The notes under the pieces are model-generated. The model made no database searches, was not told where the DNA came from, and saw nothing but the letters and a program-made list of their open reading frames with translations. Below, one piece after another: positions 18,573-27,267 of a stretch of 64,000 bases of DNA; the first letter of the stretch is position 1; every line of letters starts with the position of its first letter. Source of the DNA: Nocardia arthritidis NBRC 100137 (GTDB lineage: Bacteria; Actinomycetota; Actinomycetes; Mycobacteriales; Mycobacteriaceae); contig NZ_BDBB01000008.1 in NCBI RefSeq assembly GCF_001612765.1, forward strand, positions 124,001 to 188,000. Reading direction: 5' to 3'. The translations under genes were made by a program, and so were the position numbers.

Positions 18573-18591
18573 GGGTCTTGCCGCAAGCCCC
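18573..18591 (-). promoter_or_regulatory. Rifamycin-associated element (RAE) upstream of helR
   Basis: On the minus strand the 19 bases read GGGGCTTGCGGCAAGACCC, a near-perfect inverted repeat with a single mispaired position. It agrees with the RAE found upstream of rifamycin-resistance genes (arr, rph, rox, helR) in actinomycetes, as I remember that consensus. The TTGCGG inside it could serve as -35, with CAGAAT 19 bp further on as a weak -10. It should make helR inducible by rifamycins. Confidence 0.8.
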
Positions 18592-18634
18592 CCGGTGCGC
18601 TATAGATTGGGAGTGGAAAGAGGTTGACCGCCTT

Positions 18635-19618
18635 CTACCGGATCAGCTTCTCGCTCTTCAGCCAGTCGTAAGCGACGTCGGCCGGATCCTCACCATCGAT
18701 GTCGACGCGGCCATTGAGGTCCTGCATCAGTTCGTCGGTGAGGTGGTCGGAAATCGTTCCGAGCAGAGTGCGTAACTGCGGATAGCGGTCGATGATCGCG
18801 CCGCGCACGACCGCCGTGCCGCTGTAGGGCAGGAAGAACTTCTCGTCGTCGTCGAGCACGACCAGATCCAGGTTCTTCACCCGGCCGTCGGTGGTGTAGA
18901 TCATGCCGAAATTGCACGGGGCGCTCTTGGCCGTGGCCGTGTAGACGACACCGGCGTCCATCCGTGTGACGTTGCCGGACGGCACACCGTTCGGATCGTT
19001 GTAGGGGATCCCGTACTTCCGCAGCATCGGAATGAAACCGTCCGAGCGGCTGAAGAATTCGTCGTCGACGCAGAACGTCCGATCAGGGACCGGGAGCGCC
19101 GCCACGTCCGACAGCGACCGGACCTTCAGGCGTTCGGCGGTCGGCGCCGACGCGCCGAACGCATAGGTGTCGTTGAACTCGGCCGGCGGCAGCCACTCCA
19201 GGTCGTGGTCGCGCTTCTCGATGTCGTGGACGCGCTGCCAGAGTTCGTTCGGGTCCGAGATCGTCTCGGTCTGGTTGTGGTAGTTGACCCAGCCGGTGCC
19301 GGTGTACTCCCAGAGCACGTCGGCGTCACCGTTGAGCTGGGCCTGCCGAGACGAGGCGGAACCCGGCGCCCCGGTCAGGTCGGTGACCTCCGCGCCCGCC
19401 GCGGCCAGGTAGGTCGCGGTGATCTTGCCCAGTAGCACGCCCTCGGTGAAGCTCTTCGAGGTGACGACCAGCTTTGCCCCGTCCAGCGGCCGCTCACCGT
19501 CCGGCAGACGCGCGTCGTGGAAGGTTCCCGACGAGCTCACCAGGCCGCACCCGGCGAGCATCGCCGCTACGACGAGCGCGGACAGCGCCGTGACCACCCG
19601 TGCTCGTGGCGATCTCAT
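18635..19618 (-). CDS. Glycine betaine/osmoprotectant ABC transporter substrate-binding lipoprotein
   Basis: A 327-residue OpuAC/ProX-type binding protein. The signal peptide ends in the lipobox AMLAGCG, so it is lipid-anchored outside the membrane. The body has the family's VVTSKSFTEGVLLGKI start, DVLWEYTGTGWVNYHN (the aromatic cage region) and the C-terminal DEL..DLNGRVDIDGEDPADVAYDWL. It binds quaternary ammonium osmolytes such as glycine betaine, choline or carnitine. The ATG overlaps the TGA of the permease gene by 4 bp (ATGA), and it is last in the four-gene operon. Confidence 0.92.
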   Translation of the reverse strand: MRSPRARVVTALSALVVAAMLAGCGLVSSSGTFHDARLPDGERPLDGAKLVVTSKSFTEGVLLGKITATYLAAAGAEVTDLTGAPGSASSRQAQLNGDADVLWEYTGTGWVNYHNQTETISDPNELWQRVHDIEKRDHDLEWLPPAEFNDTYAFGASAPTAERLKVRSLSDVAALPVPDRTFCVDDEFFSRSDGFIPMLRKYGIPYNDPNGVPSGNVTRMDAGVVYTATAKSAPCNFGMIYTTDGRVKNLDLVVLDDDEKFFLPYSGTAVVRGAIIDRYPQLRTLLGTISDHLTDELMQDLNGRVDIDGEDPADVAYDWLKSEKLIR

Positions 19619-20352
19619 GAGATACCTCGTGGGGTCGCGGCCAGTTCCACCAATCTGCCGAGCCAGTCGATGAGCAAGGCCAGGAGCCCGACCAGAACCG
19701 CGCCGGAGACGAGCAGTTTCGGCAGGAAGAGGGTGACGCCGGTCGTGATCAGCGTGCCGAGGCTGGTCGCGCCGATGAACGTGCTCAGCGTCGCGGTGCC
19801 GACCAGGATCACCAGCGCGGTGCGCACCCCGTTGAGGATCACCGGCACCGCGAGGGGTAGCTCGACCTGGAACAGGGTCCGCGAAGCCGAATAACCGATG
19901 CCCCGCGACGCCTCGATCGTGCGCTGATCGACCTGCCGAAGCCCGACGATCGTGTTCTGCAGGATCGGCAGCACCGCGTACACGACGAGACCGACGATCG
20001 CCGTGCGGAATCCGGTGCCCAGCCAGAAGGTGAACAAGACGAGCAGGCCGACGGCAGGTGCGGCCTGGCCGACATTGGCGATATTGACGGCGATGGGCTC
20101 GAGCCGTTGAAACGCGGGCCGGGTCAGCGCGATGCCCAGCGGGATCGCGACGACCACCACGATCACCGTGGCCACCACGGTCAGCTTCACGTGCTGAAGG
20201 ATCGTGGTCTGTAGGTTGACCCAACCGAGGGACGCCTTCTCCGTCGGCGTGAACGTCGTCGAGCGATACCAGATGGCGTATCCGACGCCGATGACCAGAA
20301 TGATGATCGGTTCGAACCATACGTCGAGCGGGACGCGGCGCAGGCGGCTCAT
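19615..20352 (-). CDS. Osmoprotectant ABC transporter permease (second)
   Basis: A 245-residue inner-membrane permease of the OpuAB/ProW type with about six transmembrane helices. The EAA loop reads EASRGIGYSASRTLFQVELPLAVP, shown here as EASRGIGYSASRTLF. ATG at 20352 overlaps the ATPase stop by 4 bp, and its own TGA overlaps the binding-protein ATG in the same way, which implies translational coupling. The longer open frame upstream runs inside the ATPase gene and is not coding. Confidence 0.92.
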   Translation of the reverse strand: MSRLRRVPLDVWFEPIIILVIGVGYAIWYRSTTFTPTEKASLGWVNLQTTILQHVKLTVVATVIVVVVAIPLGIALTRPAFQRLEPIAVNIANVGQAAPAVGLLVLFTFWLGTGFRTAIVGLVVYAVLPILQNTIVGLRQVDQRTIEASRGIGYSASRTLFQVELPLAVPVILNGVRTALVILVGTATLSTFIGATSLGTLITTGVTLFLPKLLVSGAVLVGLLALLIDWLGRLVELAATPRGIS

Positions 20353-21632
20353 GACTGCCCGGCCGATCCGGGTTCGTCGTCGGCGGCGACCACCGGGGTC
20401 GGCGCCGGGTCGGTTCCGTCGACGTAGGTCGTGTAGGAGAGGTCCTCCTCGTCGGCGCGCCCTTCGGCGAGTTTGTTCCGGATCACCTCCGTGACCGTGC
20501 CGATGCCAAGCGAGCCGAGGACCGCGCCGCGACCGTCGGTGACGAGCGCGGCGCCCTGGCTGGTGGCGAGCATGGCGTCGAGCGCGTCGTTGAGGGTCGA
20601 GGATCGTGCGACGACGGGCAATCGCCGATCGAGGTAGTCGGAGACCTCCGGTTTGGTCGCCAATTCGTCGAGCGAGGGCCACGACCGCGGCCGTCCGGCC
20701 GAGTCGACGACCACGACCCAGGTCTGTCCGGCGGTCTTCGCGCGCTCGATCACGCTGTGCGCCGGCTCGCCGACGCGCGCGGTGATCACCTCGTCGTAGG
20801 CGACGTCGCGCACCCGCGACACGGTCAGATATGCCAGCTTCGCGCCGGAGCCCACGAACTCCTCCACGAACGGCGTGGCCGGATCGGTGAGGATCTCCTC
20901 GGGGCTCGCGTACTGCTCGACGTGACCCCCCTCGGACAGGATGAGCACCTTGTCGCCGAGCTTGGTTGCCTCCTCGAAGTCGTGGGTGACCAGCACGATG
21001 GTCTTACCGAGTTCGTGCTGGATCGCGATCAGGCTGTCCTGCAGGCGAACCCGGGTGATCGGGTCGACCGCGCCGAACGGCTCGTCCATGAGCAGCACCG
21101 GCGGGTCCGCCGCGAGCGCGCGCGCGACGCCGACCCGCTGCTGTTGCCCGCCGGACATGTCCTTCGGCAGCCGGTCGGCGAAGATGCCCGGGTCGAGACC
21201 GACCAGATCGAGCAGGTACTCGGTGCGTTCGGCGATCCGCTTCTTGTCCCACCCGAGCACCCGCGGGATGGCGCCGACGTTCCTGGCGACCGTCCAATGG
21301 GGGAACAGGCCGCCGGACTGGATCACATACCCGATCGACTGCCGCAGCTTGTCGGGGTCCTCCCTGGTGACGTCGCGGCCGCCGATGAAGATCCGGCCCT
21401 CGGTCGGCTCGATCAGCCGGTTGATCATCTTGAGGGTGGTCGTCTTGCCGCACCCGGACGGGCCGACGAACGCGACGATGTCGCCCGCCTCGATCTCCAG
21501 GTCGAGGCGTTGCACCGCCGGCTTCTGCTGGCCCTTGTAGCGCTTGACGACCGAGTCCAGCTGGATGGACGCACCGGTGACGTTGCGCTCCGGTGCAGGC
21601 GGTACGGGCCGACTGGTCACATCGTCGGTCAT
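20349..21632 (-). CDS. Osmoprotectant ABC transporter ATPase with CBS domains
   Basis: A 427-residue ProV/OpuAA-type ATPase. Walker A is GPSGCGKTT, the signature is MSGGQQQRVGVARAL, Walker B is VLLMDEPFGAVD and the switch histidine is in VLVTHDF. After the nucleotide-binding domain two CBS modules occupy the C-terminal 150 residues (VRDVAYDEVITARVG, then LPVVARSSTLNDALDAML). In OpuA such CBS domains gate transport by ionic strength or cyclic di-AMP. ATG at 21632 overlaps the upstream permease stop by 4 bp. The acidic Pro-rich tail has no known role. Confidence 0.93.
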   Translation of the reverse strand: MTDDVTSRPVPPAPERNVTGASIQLDSVVKRYKGQQKPAVQRLDLEIEAGDIVAFVGPSGCGKTTTLKMINRLIEPTEGRIFIGGRDVTREDPDKLRQSIGYVIQSGGLFPHWTVARNVGAIPRVLGWDKKRIAERTEYLLDLVGLDPGIFADRLPKDMSGGQQQRVGVARALAADPPVLLMDEPFGAVDPITRVRLQDSLIAIQHELGKTIVLVTHDFEEATKLGDKVLILSEGGHVEQYASPEEILTDPATPFVEEFVGSGAKLAYLTVSRVRDVAYDEVITARVGEPAHSVIERAKTAGQTWVVVVDSAGRPRSWPSLDELATKPEVSDYLDRRLPVVARSSTLNDALDAMLATSQGAALVTDGRGAVLGSLGIGTVTEVIRNKLAEGRADEEDLSYTTYVDGTDPAPTPVVAADDEPGSAGQS

Positions 21633-22273
21633 GACAGTCCCTTTGCGATCGTGAGGCGTCCGAGCAGGACGAGGAGCGCGTCGAACACCAGCGCGATGAT
21701 GACGATGAGGATGGTGCCGGTCAGTGCCATCTCCAAGGCGTTCGCGCCACCGAGGCGGGAAAGGCCGTTGAAGATCAGCGATCCGAGGCCGGGTCCGAGG
21801 ACATAGGCGACGATGGCGGCGACACCCACGATCATCTGGGTGGACACCCTGATGCCGGTGAGGATCACCGGCCAGGCGATCGGCAATTCGACGGTCAGCA
21901 GAATGCGCCATCGCGAAAAGCCGATCCCGCGCGCGGATTCGACGACCGAGGCGGGCACCGACCGCAAACCCACGATCGCGTTGCCGATCACCGGCAGCGC
22001 CGCGAAGAACGCGAGCATCACGAAGGACGGGACCACGCCCAGTCCGAACGGGACCAGCAGGATCGCCAGCAGTGCCAGCGACGGGATCGTCAGCGCCACC
22101 CGGCTGGAGGTCAGCGAAAGCGCGGACAACAGCGGGAGCCGATATACGGCCACCGCGACGAGGACGGCGACGACCGTTCCGACCAAGACCGTCTGGAACG
22201 CCAGGGAGGCATGCTGATACGTGAGGAACGCAAGAACTTCGCCCCGCCCTCGGATGTAGTTCCAAAAATTCAC
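21629..22273 (-). CDS. Osmoprotectant ABC transporter permease (first gene of operon)
   Basis: A 214-residue permease with about six membrane helices and an EAA loop (ESARGIGFSRWRILLTVELP). It pairs with the second permease to form the transport channel of a glycine-betaine-type importer. GTG at 22273 has GGGA 6 nt upstream. It heads the operon permease-ATPase-permease-binding protein, all joined by 4-bp overlaps. The promoter must lie in the 480-bp gap upstream, but I do not see a convincing -10/-35 pair. Confidence 0.9.
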   Translation of the reverse strand: MNFWNYIRGRGEVLAFLTYQHASLAFQTVLVGTVVAVLVAVAVYRLPLLSALSLTSSRVALTIPSLALLAILLVPFGLGVVPSFVMLAFFAALPVIGNAIVGLRSVPASVVESARGIGFSRWRILLTVELPIAWPVILTGIRVSTQMIVGVAAIVAYVLGPGLGSLIFNGLSRLGGANALEMALTGTILIVIIALVFDALLVLLGRLTIAKGLS

Positions 22274-22753
22274 GGCATTCCCATCGTCAGCCGAAGATCA
22301 GGCCGTGCCTGTCTGCGATCGGTCGTCCGGGGGCGCGAGCCGTCAAAGAGTAATCGATGCCGCGCGTTCGACTCCCGACGGCGCGCGGAAGGCAAATCGC
22401 GGGATAACACGGTCCTTCATCACAGAGCCTTTCGCGAATCCGACGATCGGCTCAGAGAAAACCACGCTCACCCTCGCCCGGCCAGCATTACGGTCAGCCA
22501 GATCGAAATAGGCGAGCTCCGCGAAATCTATGCCGGGGACTCGGTGCGGTGTCCGGGCTCCCGGGGGGCGTGAGATCGAGGGCGTGGCGGGTGACCCCAG
22601 CCTGTGGATTCGAGGCGGGTGAGGGAGCCGCCGATGCGGTGGCGTTGCTTGCTCCAGTCGACGCGGAAGCGGTAGAGGCGTCGAGCAGGTCTCGGGAGCG
22701 CGTCGGAGTCCCGGGGGAGTGAGCGCCCGGTGCTGCCCGCGTGTGGTCAGGGC
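22274..22753. other. Intergenic stretch, possible worn coding remnant
   Basis: The part next to the osmoprotectant operon should hold its promoter. Minus-strand bases around 22570-22680 read LYRFRVDWSKQRHRIGGS in one frame, which looks protein-like, but the frame has no start and soon loses sense. It may be a decayed gene; I cannot name it. Confidence 0.3.
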
Positions 22754-23320
22754 TCAGGGGCGGGGACGTAAGCCGTCGACGAGCAGGTCGAGCAGGCGGC
22801 CCGCCTGTTCCCGGCGTTCCGCGTTCTCGGTGGCGAGCGAGACGCCGCTGAGGCCGACGAGCACGTCGTCGGGCGCGACGTCCGACCGCAGCGTTCCGGC
22901 CGACGCGCCGGCTCGGAGCAGGGTGGTGACCGCGGCGGTCAGGCGGTCGCGACTTTCGGAGAACGGGTTGCCACCGGAGGCGATGAGTGCGCGCAGGGCG
23001 TCGCCCATCCCGCGTTTGGCGGTCATGTAGTCGACGAAACGGTCCATCCACGTGCGCAACGCCTGGTCCGGCGGGAGGGCGGCCAGAAGATCGTCGACCG
23101 AATCGCACAGCCGGGCGAGTTCGTTGCGGTAGGCGGCGTCGATGAGGGCCTCCCGGGTGGGGAAGTGGCGGTACAGCGTGCCGATGCCGACGCCCGCTTC
23201 TCTGGCGATGGCTTCGAGCGTGACCTCCGGTCCCTCGTGGGAGAACGCGCGCACGGCGACCTCGAGCAACCGGTCTCGATTGCGTCGCGCGTCGGCGCGC
23301 AGCGGGCGTGCGGATGTCAT
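22754..23320 (-). CDS. TetR-family transcriptional regulator
   Basis: A 188-residue TetR repressor with a standard helix-turn-helix: VTLEAIAREAGVGIGTLYRHFPTRE, shown in part as AREAGVGIGTLYRHF. Its C-terminal domain (FVDYMTAKRGMGDALRALI) is of the type often found beside short-chain dehydrogenase genes. It is divergent from an SDR gene, and two matching palindromes sit in the 89-bp space between the starts, so it very probably represses both itself and the SDR gene. Confidence 0.92.
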   Translation of the reverse strand: MTSARPLRADARRNRDRLLEVAVRAFSHEGPEVTLEAIAREAGVGIGTLYRHFPTREALIDAAYRNELARLCDSVDDLLAALPPDQALRTWMDRFVDYMTAKRGMGDALRALIASGGNPFSESRDRLTAAVTTLLRAGASAGTLRSDVAPDDVLVGLSGVSLATENAERREQAGRLLDLLVDGLRPRP

Positions 23321-23341
23321 CGAGTCCTCCCGGGAACAAAG

Positions 23342-23384
23342 CGGAGGATCCTCCGGTTACAGGAGTACCGGAGTGTCCTCCGGT
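23342..23384. promoter_or_regulatory. Two tandem TetR operator candidates
   Basis: Site 1 (23342-23355) is CGGAG GATC CTCCG, and site 2 (23367-23384) is ACCGGAG TGTC CTCCGGT. Both are perfect inverted repeats with a 4-bp centre and the same CGGAG/CTCCG arms; their centres are 27 bp apart. They lie between the divergent TetR and SDR starts, where binding would shut off both promoters. Confidence 0.7.
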
Positions 23385-23409
23385 TCAAGTCTACGAGATG
23401 GGACCTGTC

Positions 23410-24348
23410 ATGACCGACCGGATCATCACCCCGTTCACCGCCGAATCGACCGCCGCGGAGGTGATCGCGGGGATCGACCTCACCGGGCGGCGGGCCATCG
23501 TCACCGGCGGCTCGTCCGGGATCGGCATCGAGACGGCGCGCGCACTGGCCGGGGCCGGTGCCGAGGTGACCCTCGCCGTCCGCAACCTCGAGGCGGGGCG
23601 ACGCACCGCGGCCGACATCGCCGGCACCACCGGAAACGAGCGGGTGCTGGTCGCTTCGCTCGATCTGTCCGATCAGGCGTCCGTCGCGGCGTTCGTGGCC
23701 GGATGGGATGGACCGCTGCACATGCTGATCAACAACGCCGGTGTGATGGCCGCGCCGCTGACGCGCACACCGCAGGGCTGGGAGATGCAGTTCGCCACCA
23801 ACCACCTCGGCCACTTCGCGCTGGCCACCGGCCTGCACGGGGCCCTGGCCGCGGCGGGCGGTGCGCGCGTCGTGTCGGTGAGTTCCAGTGCGCATCACCG
23901 GTCACCGGTCGTTTTCGACGACATCCACTTCGAGCGCCGCCCCTATGATCCGTGGTCTGCCTACGGGCAGTCCAAGACGGCCAACGTGCTGTTCGCCGTG
24001 GAAGCGACCCGGCGATGGGCCGAAGACGGCATCACGGTCAACGCGCTGATGCCCGGCGGAATCCGCACCAATCTGCAGCGCCACGTGTCCGACGAGGAAC
24101 TCGCGCAGCTCCGGGCGGCCGCTGGCGGGGCGCGCATGATGTGGAAGACGCCGCAGCAGGGCGCGGCCACGTCCGTTCTGGTCGCGACCTCGCCCTTGCT
24201 CGAGGGCGTCGGGGGACGCTACTTCGAGGACTGCGGCGAAGCCGAGGTCGGCGTGCTCAGCGCCCGCAACGGAGTCGCCGCGTACGCGCTCGATCCCGAC
24301 GCCGCCGCCCGGCTGTGGCGGGTATCGAGCGAGATGCTGGTCGCCTGA
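23410..24348 (+). CDS. Short-chain dehydrogenase/reductase
   Basis: A 312-residue classical SDR, close to the retinol dehydrogenase/protochlorophyllide reductase-like subgroup. The cofactor loop reads VTGGSSGIGIETARAL, NNAG is in MLINNAGVMAAPLT, and the catalytic residues are Ser in VVSVSSSAHH and Tyr/Lys in SAYGQSKTANVLF. The residues after the glycine loop (VRNLEAGRR) favour NADP(H). ATG at 23410 has GGGA upstream; an ATG 12 bp earlier is possible. Substrate is unknown. The two TetR-type sites overlap its promoter region. Confidence 0.92.
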   Translation: MTDRIITPFTAESTAAEVIAGIDLTGRRAIVTGGSSGIGIETARALAGAGAEVTLAVRNLEAGRRTAADIAGTTGNERVLVASLDLSDQASVAAFVAGWDGPLHMLINNAGVMAAPLTRTPQGWEMQFATNHLGHFALATGLHGALAAAGGARVVSVSSSAHHRSPVVFDDIHFERRPYDPWSAYGQSKTANVLFAVEATRRWAEDGITVNALMPGGIRTNLQRHVSDEELAQLRAAAGGARMMWKTPQQGAATSVLVATSPLLEGVGGRYFEDCGEAEVGVLSARNGVAAYALDPDAAARLWRVSSEMLVA

Positions 24349-24393
24349 GGGCACGCCTTCGGCGGTTGCGGGCTGCGCATAGGGCGCGGGCAC

Positions 24394-26169
24394 TCAGGGC
24401 CGATCGACGCGTTCGAGGGCGAAGCGGGCCAGATTGGTGGAGATGATCTCCGGTTGCCCGCCGGATTGTCTCGCGGCGGCGGTGAGCACGTCGATGTGGT
24501 GGTAGCCGGGGGCGGTCATCGTCTCGCCGTGACCACGCGCCCCGGCCGCGACGACCACCCCTGCGCCGCCGATCAGGTTGATGGTGGGATTGGCGAAGAC
24601 GCCGCCGAGGTGCATGCGGTGCCGCGTGAGTTCGGGTGCCTGCGACTGGAAGACGTCGAACGCGAGTCTCATCGGGAAATACCACTCGGTGAAGTCCAGC
24701 GGTTGCGCCGCCAGGCTGCGCGAGAGGTCCGCGATGTCGGTGACCTCATGGGTGGCGTCGGTGAACGGTACGCCGTGGCGGTCCGCCGCGCCTGCGGCCA
24801 CGGCCGGGTCGTCGTAGTCGCGCCAGGTGTAGAGCGGGCCGTTCGGCTGATCCGGGATGGCTTTGCGATCCGGGCCGAACAACATGCCGGTGAGCCCGCG
24901 CAGCGCCGGTACCGCGGAGACGTCACCGGGAAGCGGGAAGTCCTTGTCCACTATGGTGCCGCCGTCGAAGAAGCCGAATCCGGCTTGCAGCAGCGCCAGC
25001 GGCTGAGAGTTGGCGTCGAGGAACGCTCCGAGTGCGGCGGCATTGGTGATCCGGAAATCGCGCACCGACGGCGAGCCGGTGACGGCGGCCGCCACATTCC
25101 GCGATACCAGGACGCGGTAGGTGGCTTCCTGGTTGAGGCTGCTGGGAACGTAAGCCGCCAGATCGGATTCGGTGTCGGGCGCGAGATACGCGGCAAGCCC
25201 CGCGATGCCGAGCAGGTTCATCGTCTCCGGATTGATGACCGCGGGCAGGGCCAGTACGCGGGGGATCACACCGCCGTCGAGCGCGGCATCGGCCGCGGCG
25301 GAGCCGATGCCGCCGACGGAGAGGTCGAGGATGTCCGGGATGCCGTTGAGGGCGGACAGCGAGGTGTCTATCGAGGAGTCGAGGGCGAAGTAACCGGCGC
25401 ACTGGTCGGCGCCCGCGACACCGCCGAAATCCCATTCGGCGAAGAACGCGGTGAGGACTCCGCCCAGGGAATGGCCGCCGCACAGCGTCTTTCGCTTGCG
25501 CGATTCCGGATCCGGCAGTTCGGCGGTGAGCAGATCGTATTGGTCCTGCACCGTTTGCGCCACACCGACCCGACCGAGCCACCCGAGCTGCTCGTTCGGC
25601 ACCACGCCGCCGAAGCGGCGGCCGTCGACATCGGCGCCGCGATAGTAATAGTCGATCGCGAGGTGCACGTCGCGCGATGCGAGACCGGCCTGCATGCCGA
25701 GATGGTCCTCCAGGCAGTTGGAGCGGCGATCCAACGCCCAGAACTCCAGATGCCTGCCCTGCTTCGCCGCCGCGGCAACGGTATTGCGCGCGACGCTGTC
25801 GAACGCGCCCGCGCCTTCGAAGATCCCCGGTTGCGCCACCAGAACGGCGTCGGCGTCCGCCGAGCGGGCCGGACCCGCGGCATCCCGATAGCGCAGATAC
25901 GACAGCCGGTCACAGGTGGATGGATGCGGCCCGACCGAATCCGGTAAGGGAATTCGAAGGGTGACAACCGATTCCGTCACGGTTGTGATCGGCGATGAGG
26001 AAGCGACCGCTGTCTCGGTACGTTCCGGCCCGTTCGGCTGCGCCGTCGCACTCGGCGCCGCGATCGCGACGACCAGCGCGGTGGTCACCATGCCGGATTT
26101 CAGGAAACGCAGAACACCGTCACGATGTCTGCCGAACCGACTGTGGCTCGTCAACGATTGTGCCGACAT
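24394..26169 (-). CDS. Secreted alpha/beta-hydrolase
   Basis: A 591-residue exported hydrolase. The signal peptide has an extended basic start, then GMVTTALVVAIAAPSATAQP. The nucleophile elbow is GGHSLGGVL, with the serine typical of lipases and esterases. A late histidine (GYHHIDVLTAA) and intervening acidic residues could complete the triad. The size is larger than common esterases, and similar long proteins occur in nocardiae and mycobacteria with unknown substrates. ATG at 26169 has AGAGGT 6 nt upstream. It converges on the SDR gene with 45 bp between the stops. Confidence 0.8.
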   Translation of the reverse strand: MSAQSLTSHSRFGRHRDGVLRFLKSGMVTTALVVAIAAPSATAQPNGPERTETAVASSSPITTVTESVVTLRIPLPDSVGPHPSTCDRLSYLRYRDAAGPARSADADAVLVAQPGIFEGAGAFDSVARNTVAAAAKQGRHLEFWALDRRSNCLEDHLGMQAGLASRDVHLAIDYYYRGADVDGRRFGGVVPNEQLGWLGRVGVAQTVQDQYDLLTAELPDPESRKRKTLCGGHSLGGVLTAFFAEWDFGGVAGADQCAGYFALDSSIDTSLSALNGIPDILDLSVGGIGSAAADAALDGGVIPRVLALPAVINPETMNLLGIAGLAAYLAPDTESDLAAYVPSSLNQEATYRVLVSRNVAAAVTGSPSVRDFRITNAAALGAFLDANSQPLALLQAGFGFFDGGTIVDKDFPLPGDVSAVPALRGLTGMLFGPDRKAIPDQPNGPLYTWRDYDDPAVAAGAADRHGVPFTDATHEVTDIADLSRSLAAQPLDFTEWYFPMRLAFDVFQSQAPELTRHRMHLGGVFANPTINLIGGAGVVVAAGARGHGETMTAPGYHHIDVLTAAARQSGGQPEIISTNLARFALERVDRP

Positions 26170-26359
26170 CGACGACCTCTCGTCACGACAGCGGAGCAGT
26201 TGTATCACCGGCACATCGCGCCGGCGCGATGAAACATAGGGCGACCCCCACCGGCTGTCAACATCAGCCGAAGCGCCTACGAAACCTCCCAATTTGCCAC
26301 GGTCCTGCGGACCGAACCGCAAGAAGCCAGATATTCCGGCCGTGGCACCGCCTTCGGGA

Positions 26360-26713
26360 CTACACCTGATTCCACGCGAGGCGCAGTGCGCCGTTGACGA
26401 GATAGCAGGTGAACAGGACTGCGGCCGGCGGCAGGGAGGTGGCGCCGTAGAGCGCCACCGCACCGGCGCCGAACCACGCCAGTTCGAAGAGCATCCGAGC
26501 TGGGCCGTGCAGCGGGAAGCTGGCATTGGTCCCGCCGCCGGCGGCGAACAGCCCCCACAGCACCCCCAGTAGCACCGGGGCGCCGATGCCCGCCGCCACC
26601 TTGATCGGCCATTGCGCATTCTCGGTGAAACCCCAGTATCCGGCACTCGCCAGCACGCTCAGTTCCAGGAAGAACATCAGGACGGCATTGAGCGCTTTGA
26701 CCGTGCCGAACAC
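26360..26713 (-). CDS. YrdB-like (DUF2568) small membrane protein
   Basis: A 117-residue integral membrane protein with four predicted helices, starting at VLMFFLELSVLASAGYWGF and ending AVLFTCYLVNGALRLAW. The motif FFLELSVLASAGYWGF followed by GAPVLLGVLWGLFAAGG and RMLFELAWFG marks the YrdB/DUF2568 family, whose function is unknown. An operator-like palindrome cluster lies 22-45 bp upstream of its ATG, so it is probably controlled by a TetR-type protein encoded elsewhere. Confidence 0.82.
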   Translation of the reverse strand: MFGTVKALNAVLMFFLELSVLASAGYWGFTENAQWPIKVAAGIGAPVLLGVLWGLFAAGGGTNASFPLHGPARMLFELAWFGAGAVALYGATSLPPAAVLFTCYLVNGALRLAWNQV

Positions 26714-26734
26714 AGCTACCTCCAGTGACTGACG

Positions 26735-26758
26735 TGCTCTTTAGAGAGCAGTGCTCTC
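26735..26758 (-). promoter_or_regulatory. Overlapping palindromes, TetR-type operator candidate
   Basis: The sequence holds TGCTCT TTAG AGAGCA (26735-26750) overlapping GAGAGCA G TGCTCTC (26744-26758). Both share the GAGAGCA/TGCTCTC arm, an arrangement common for TetR-family operators in actinomycetes. It lies just upstream of the YrdB-like gene and overlaps the stop of the hypothetical gene at 26741. Confidence 0.5.
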
Positions 26759-27127
26759 ATCTGGCAGTAGGCAGGTCAAGCGGTCGAGTCCGAAGCGGGT
26801 CGCCAGAAGGAAGCGGCGGTGTCCGAGCCCCCATACTTCCCGGACATGCCTCTCCGAGTCTGTTTCGAACAGATCGCAGCATCCGGCGTTTGCTCGGCCG
26901 AAGGCCGCGAAGGCCAGTCCGTAGCCGGCGTCGAGGAGAAGGCCGATGACGCAGACCTGCCACAGTTCGTCGTGAGCGAATACCAATGCGGCGGAGGAGA
27001 TCTTGCCCGCCATCGCGCCTGCCCGCACCGAGAGTCGTCCGCCGTGCCGTGGCGATGGCGGGGACGCGACCAGCAGCGCCGCGACCATGGGCCGCAGCGC
27101 GATCGAACTCGATCCGACGCTGTCCAT
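26741..27127 (-). CDS. Hypothetical protein
   Basis: A 128-residue frame that keeps strong G/C third-position bias (start MDSVGSSSIALRPMVAALLV). It contains a mostly hydrophobic middle (LWQVCVIGLLLDAGYGLAFAAFG) and a Cys pair. I recognise no family. The start is uncertain, as the frame continues upstream into the methyltransferase gene. It could be a shortened relic of a membrane protein. No ribosome site is obvious. Confidence 0.35.
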   Translation of the reverse strand: MDSVGSSSIALRPMVAALLVASPPSPRHGGRLSVRAGAMAGKISSAALVFAHDELWQVCVIGLLLDAGYGLAFAAFGRANAGCCDLFETDSERHVREVWGLGHRRFLLATRFGLDRLTCLLPDESTAL

Positions 27128-27267
27128 GGGGTCGTTTGTGTTGCGGCGCAGGAGATTGCAGCGAAGTCGGCCGAGTACGTCGGGATGGCCGATGTGCCGC
27201 GCCGAGCCGAGCCCAGGGCTGTTCCGCGGCTCGTCGGGTGGGACGGCCCTGGGCGTGCTGGTGCCGA

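Noticed and set aside
22360-22400. GTTCGACTC resembling a tRNA T-loop
   Set aside because: No 5-bp T stem with matching arms, no acceptor or anticodon arms can be folded around it.
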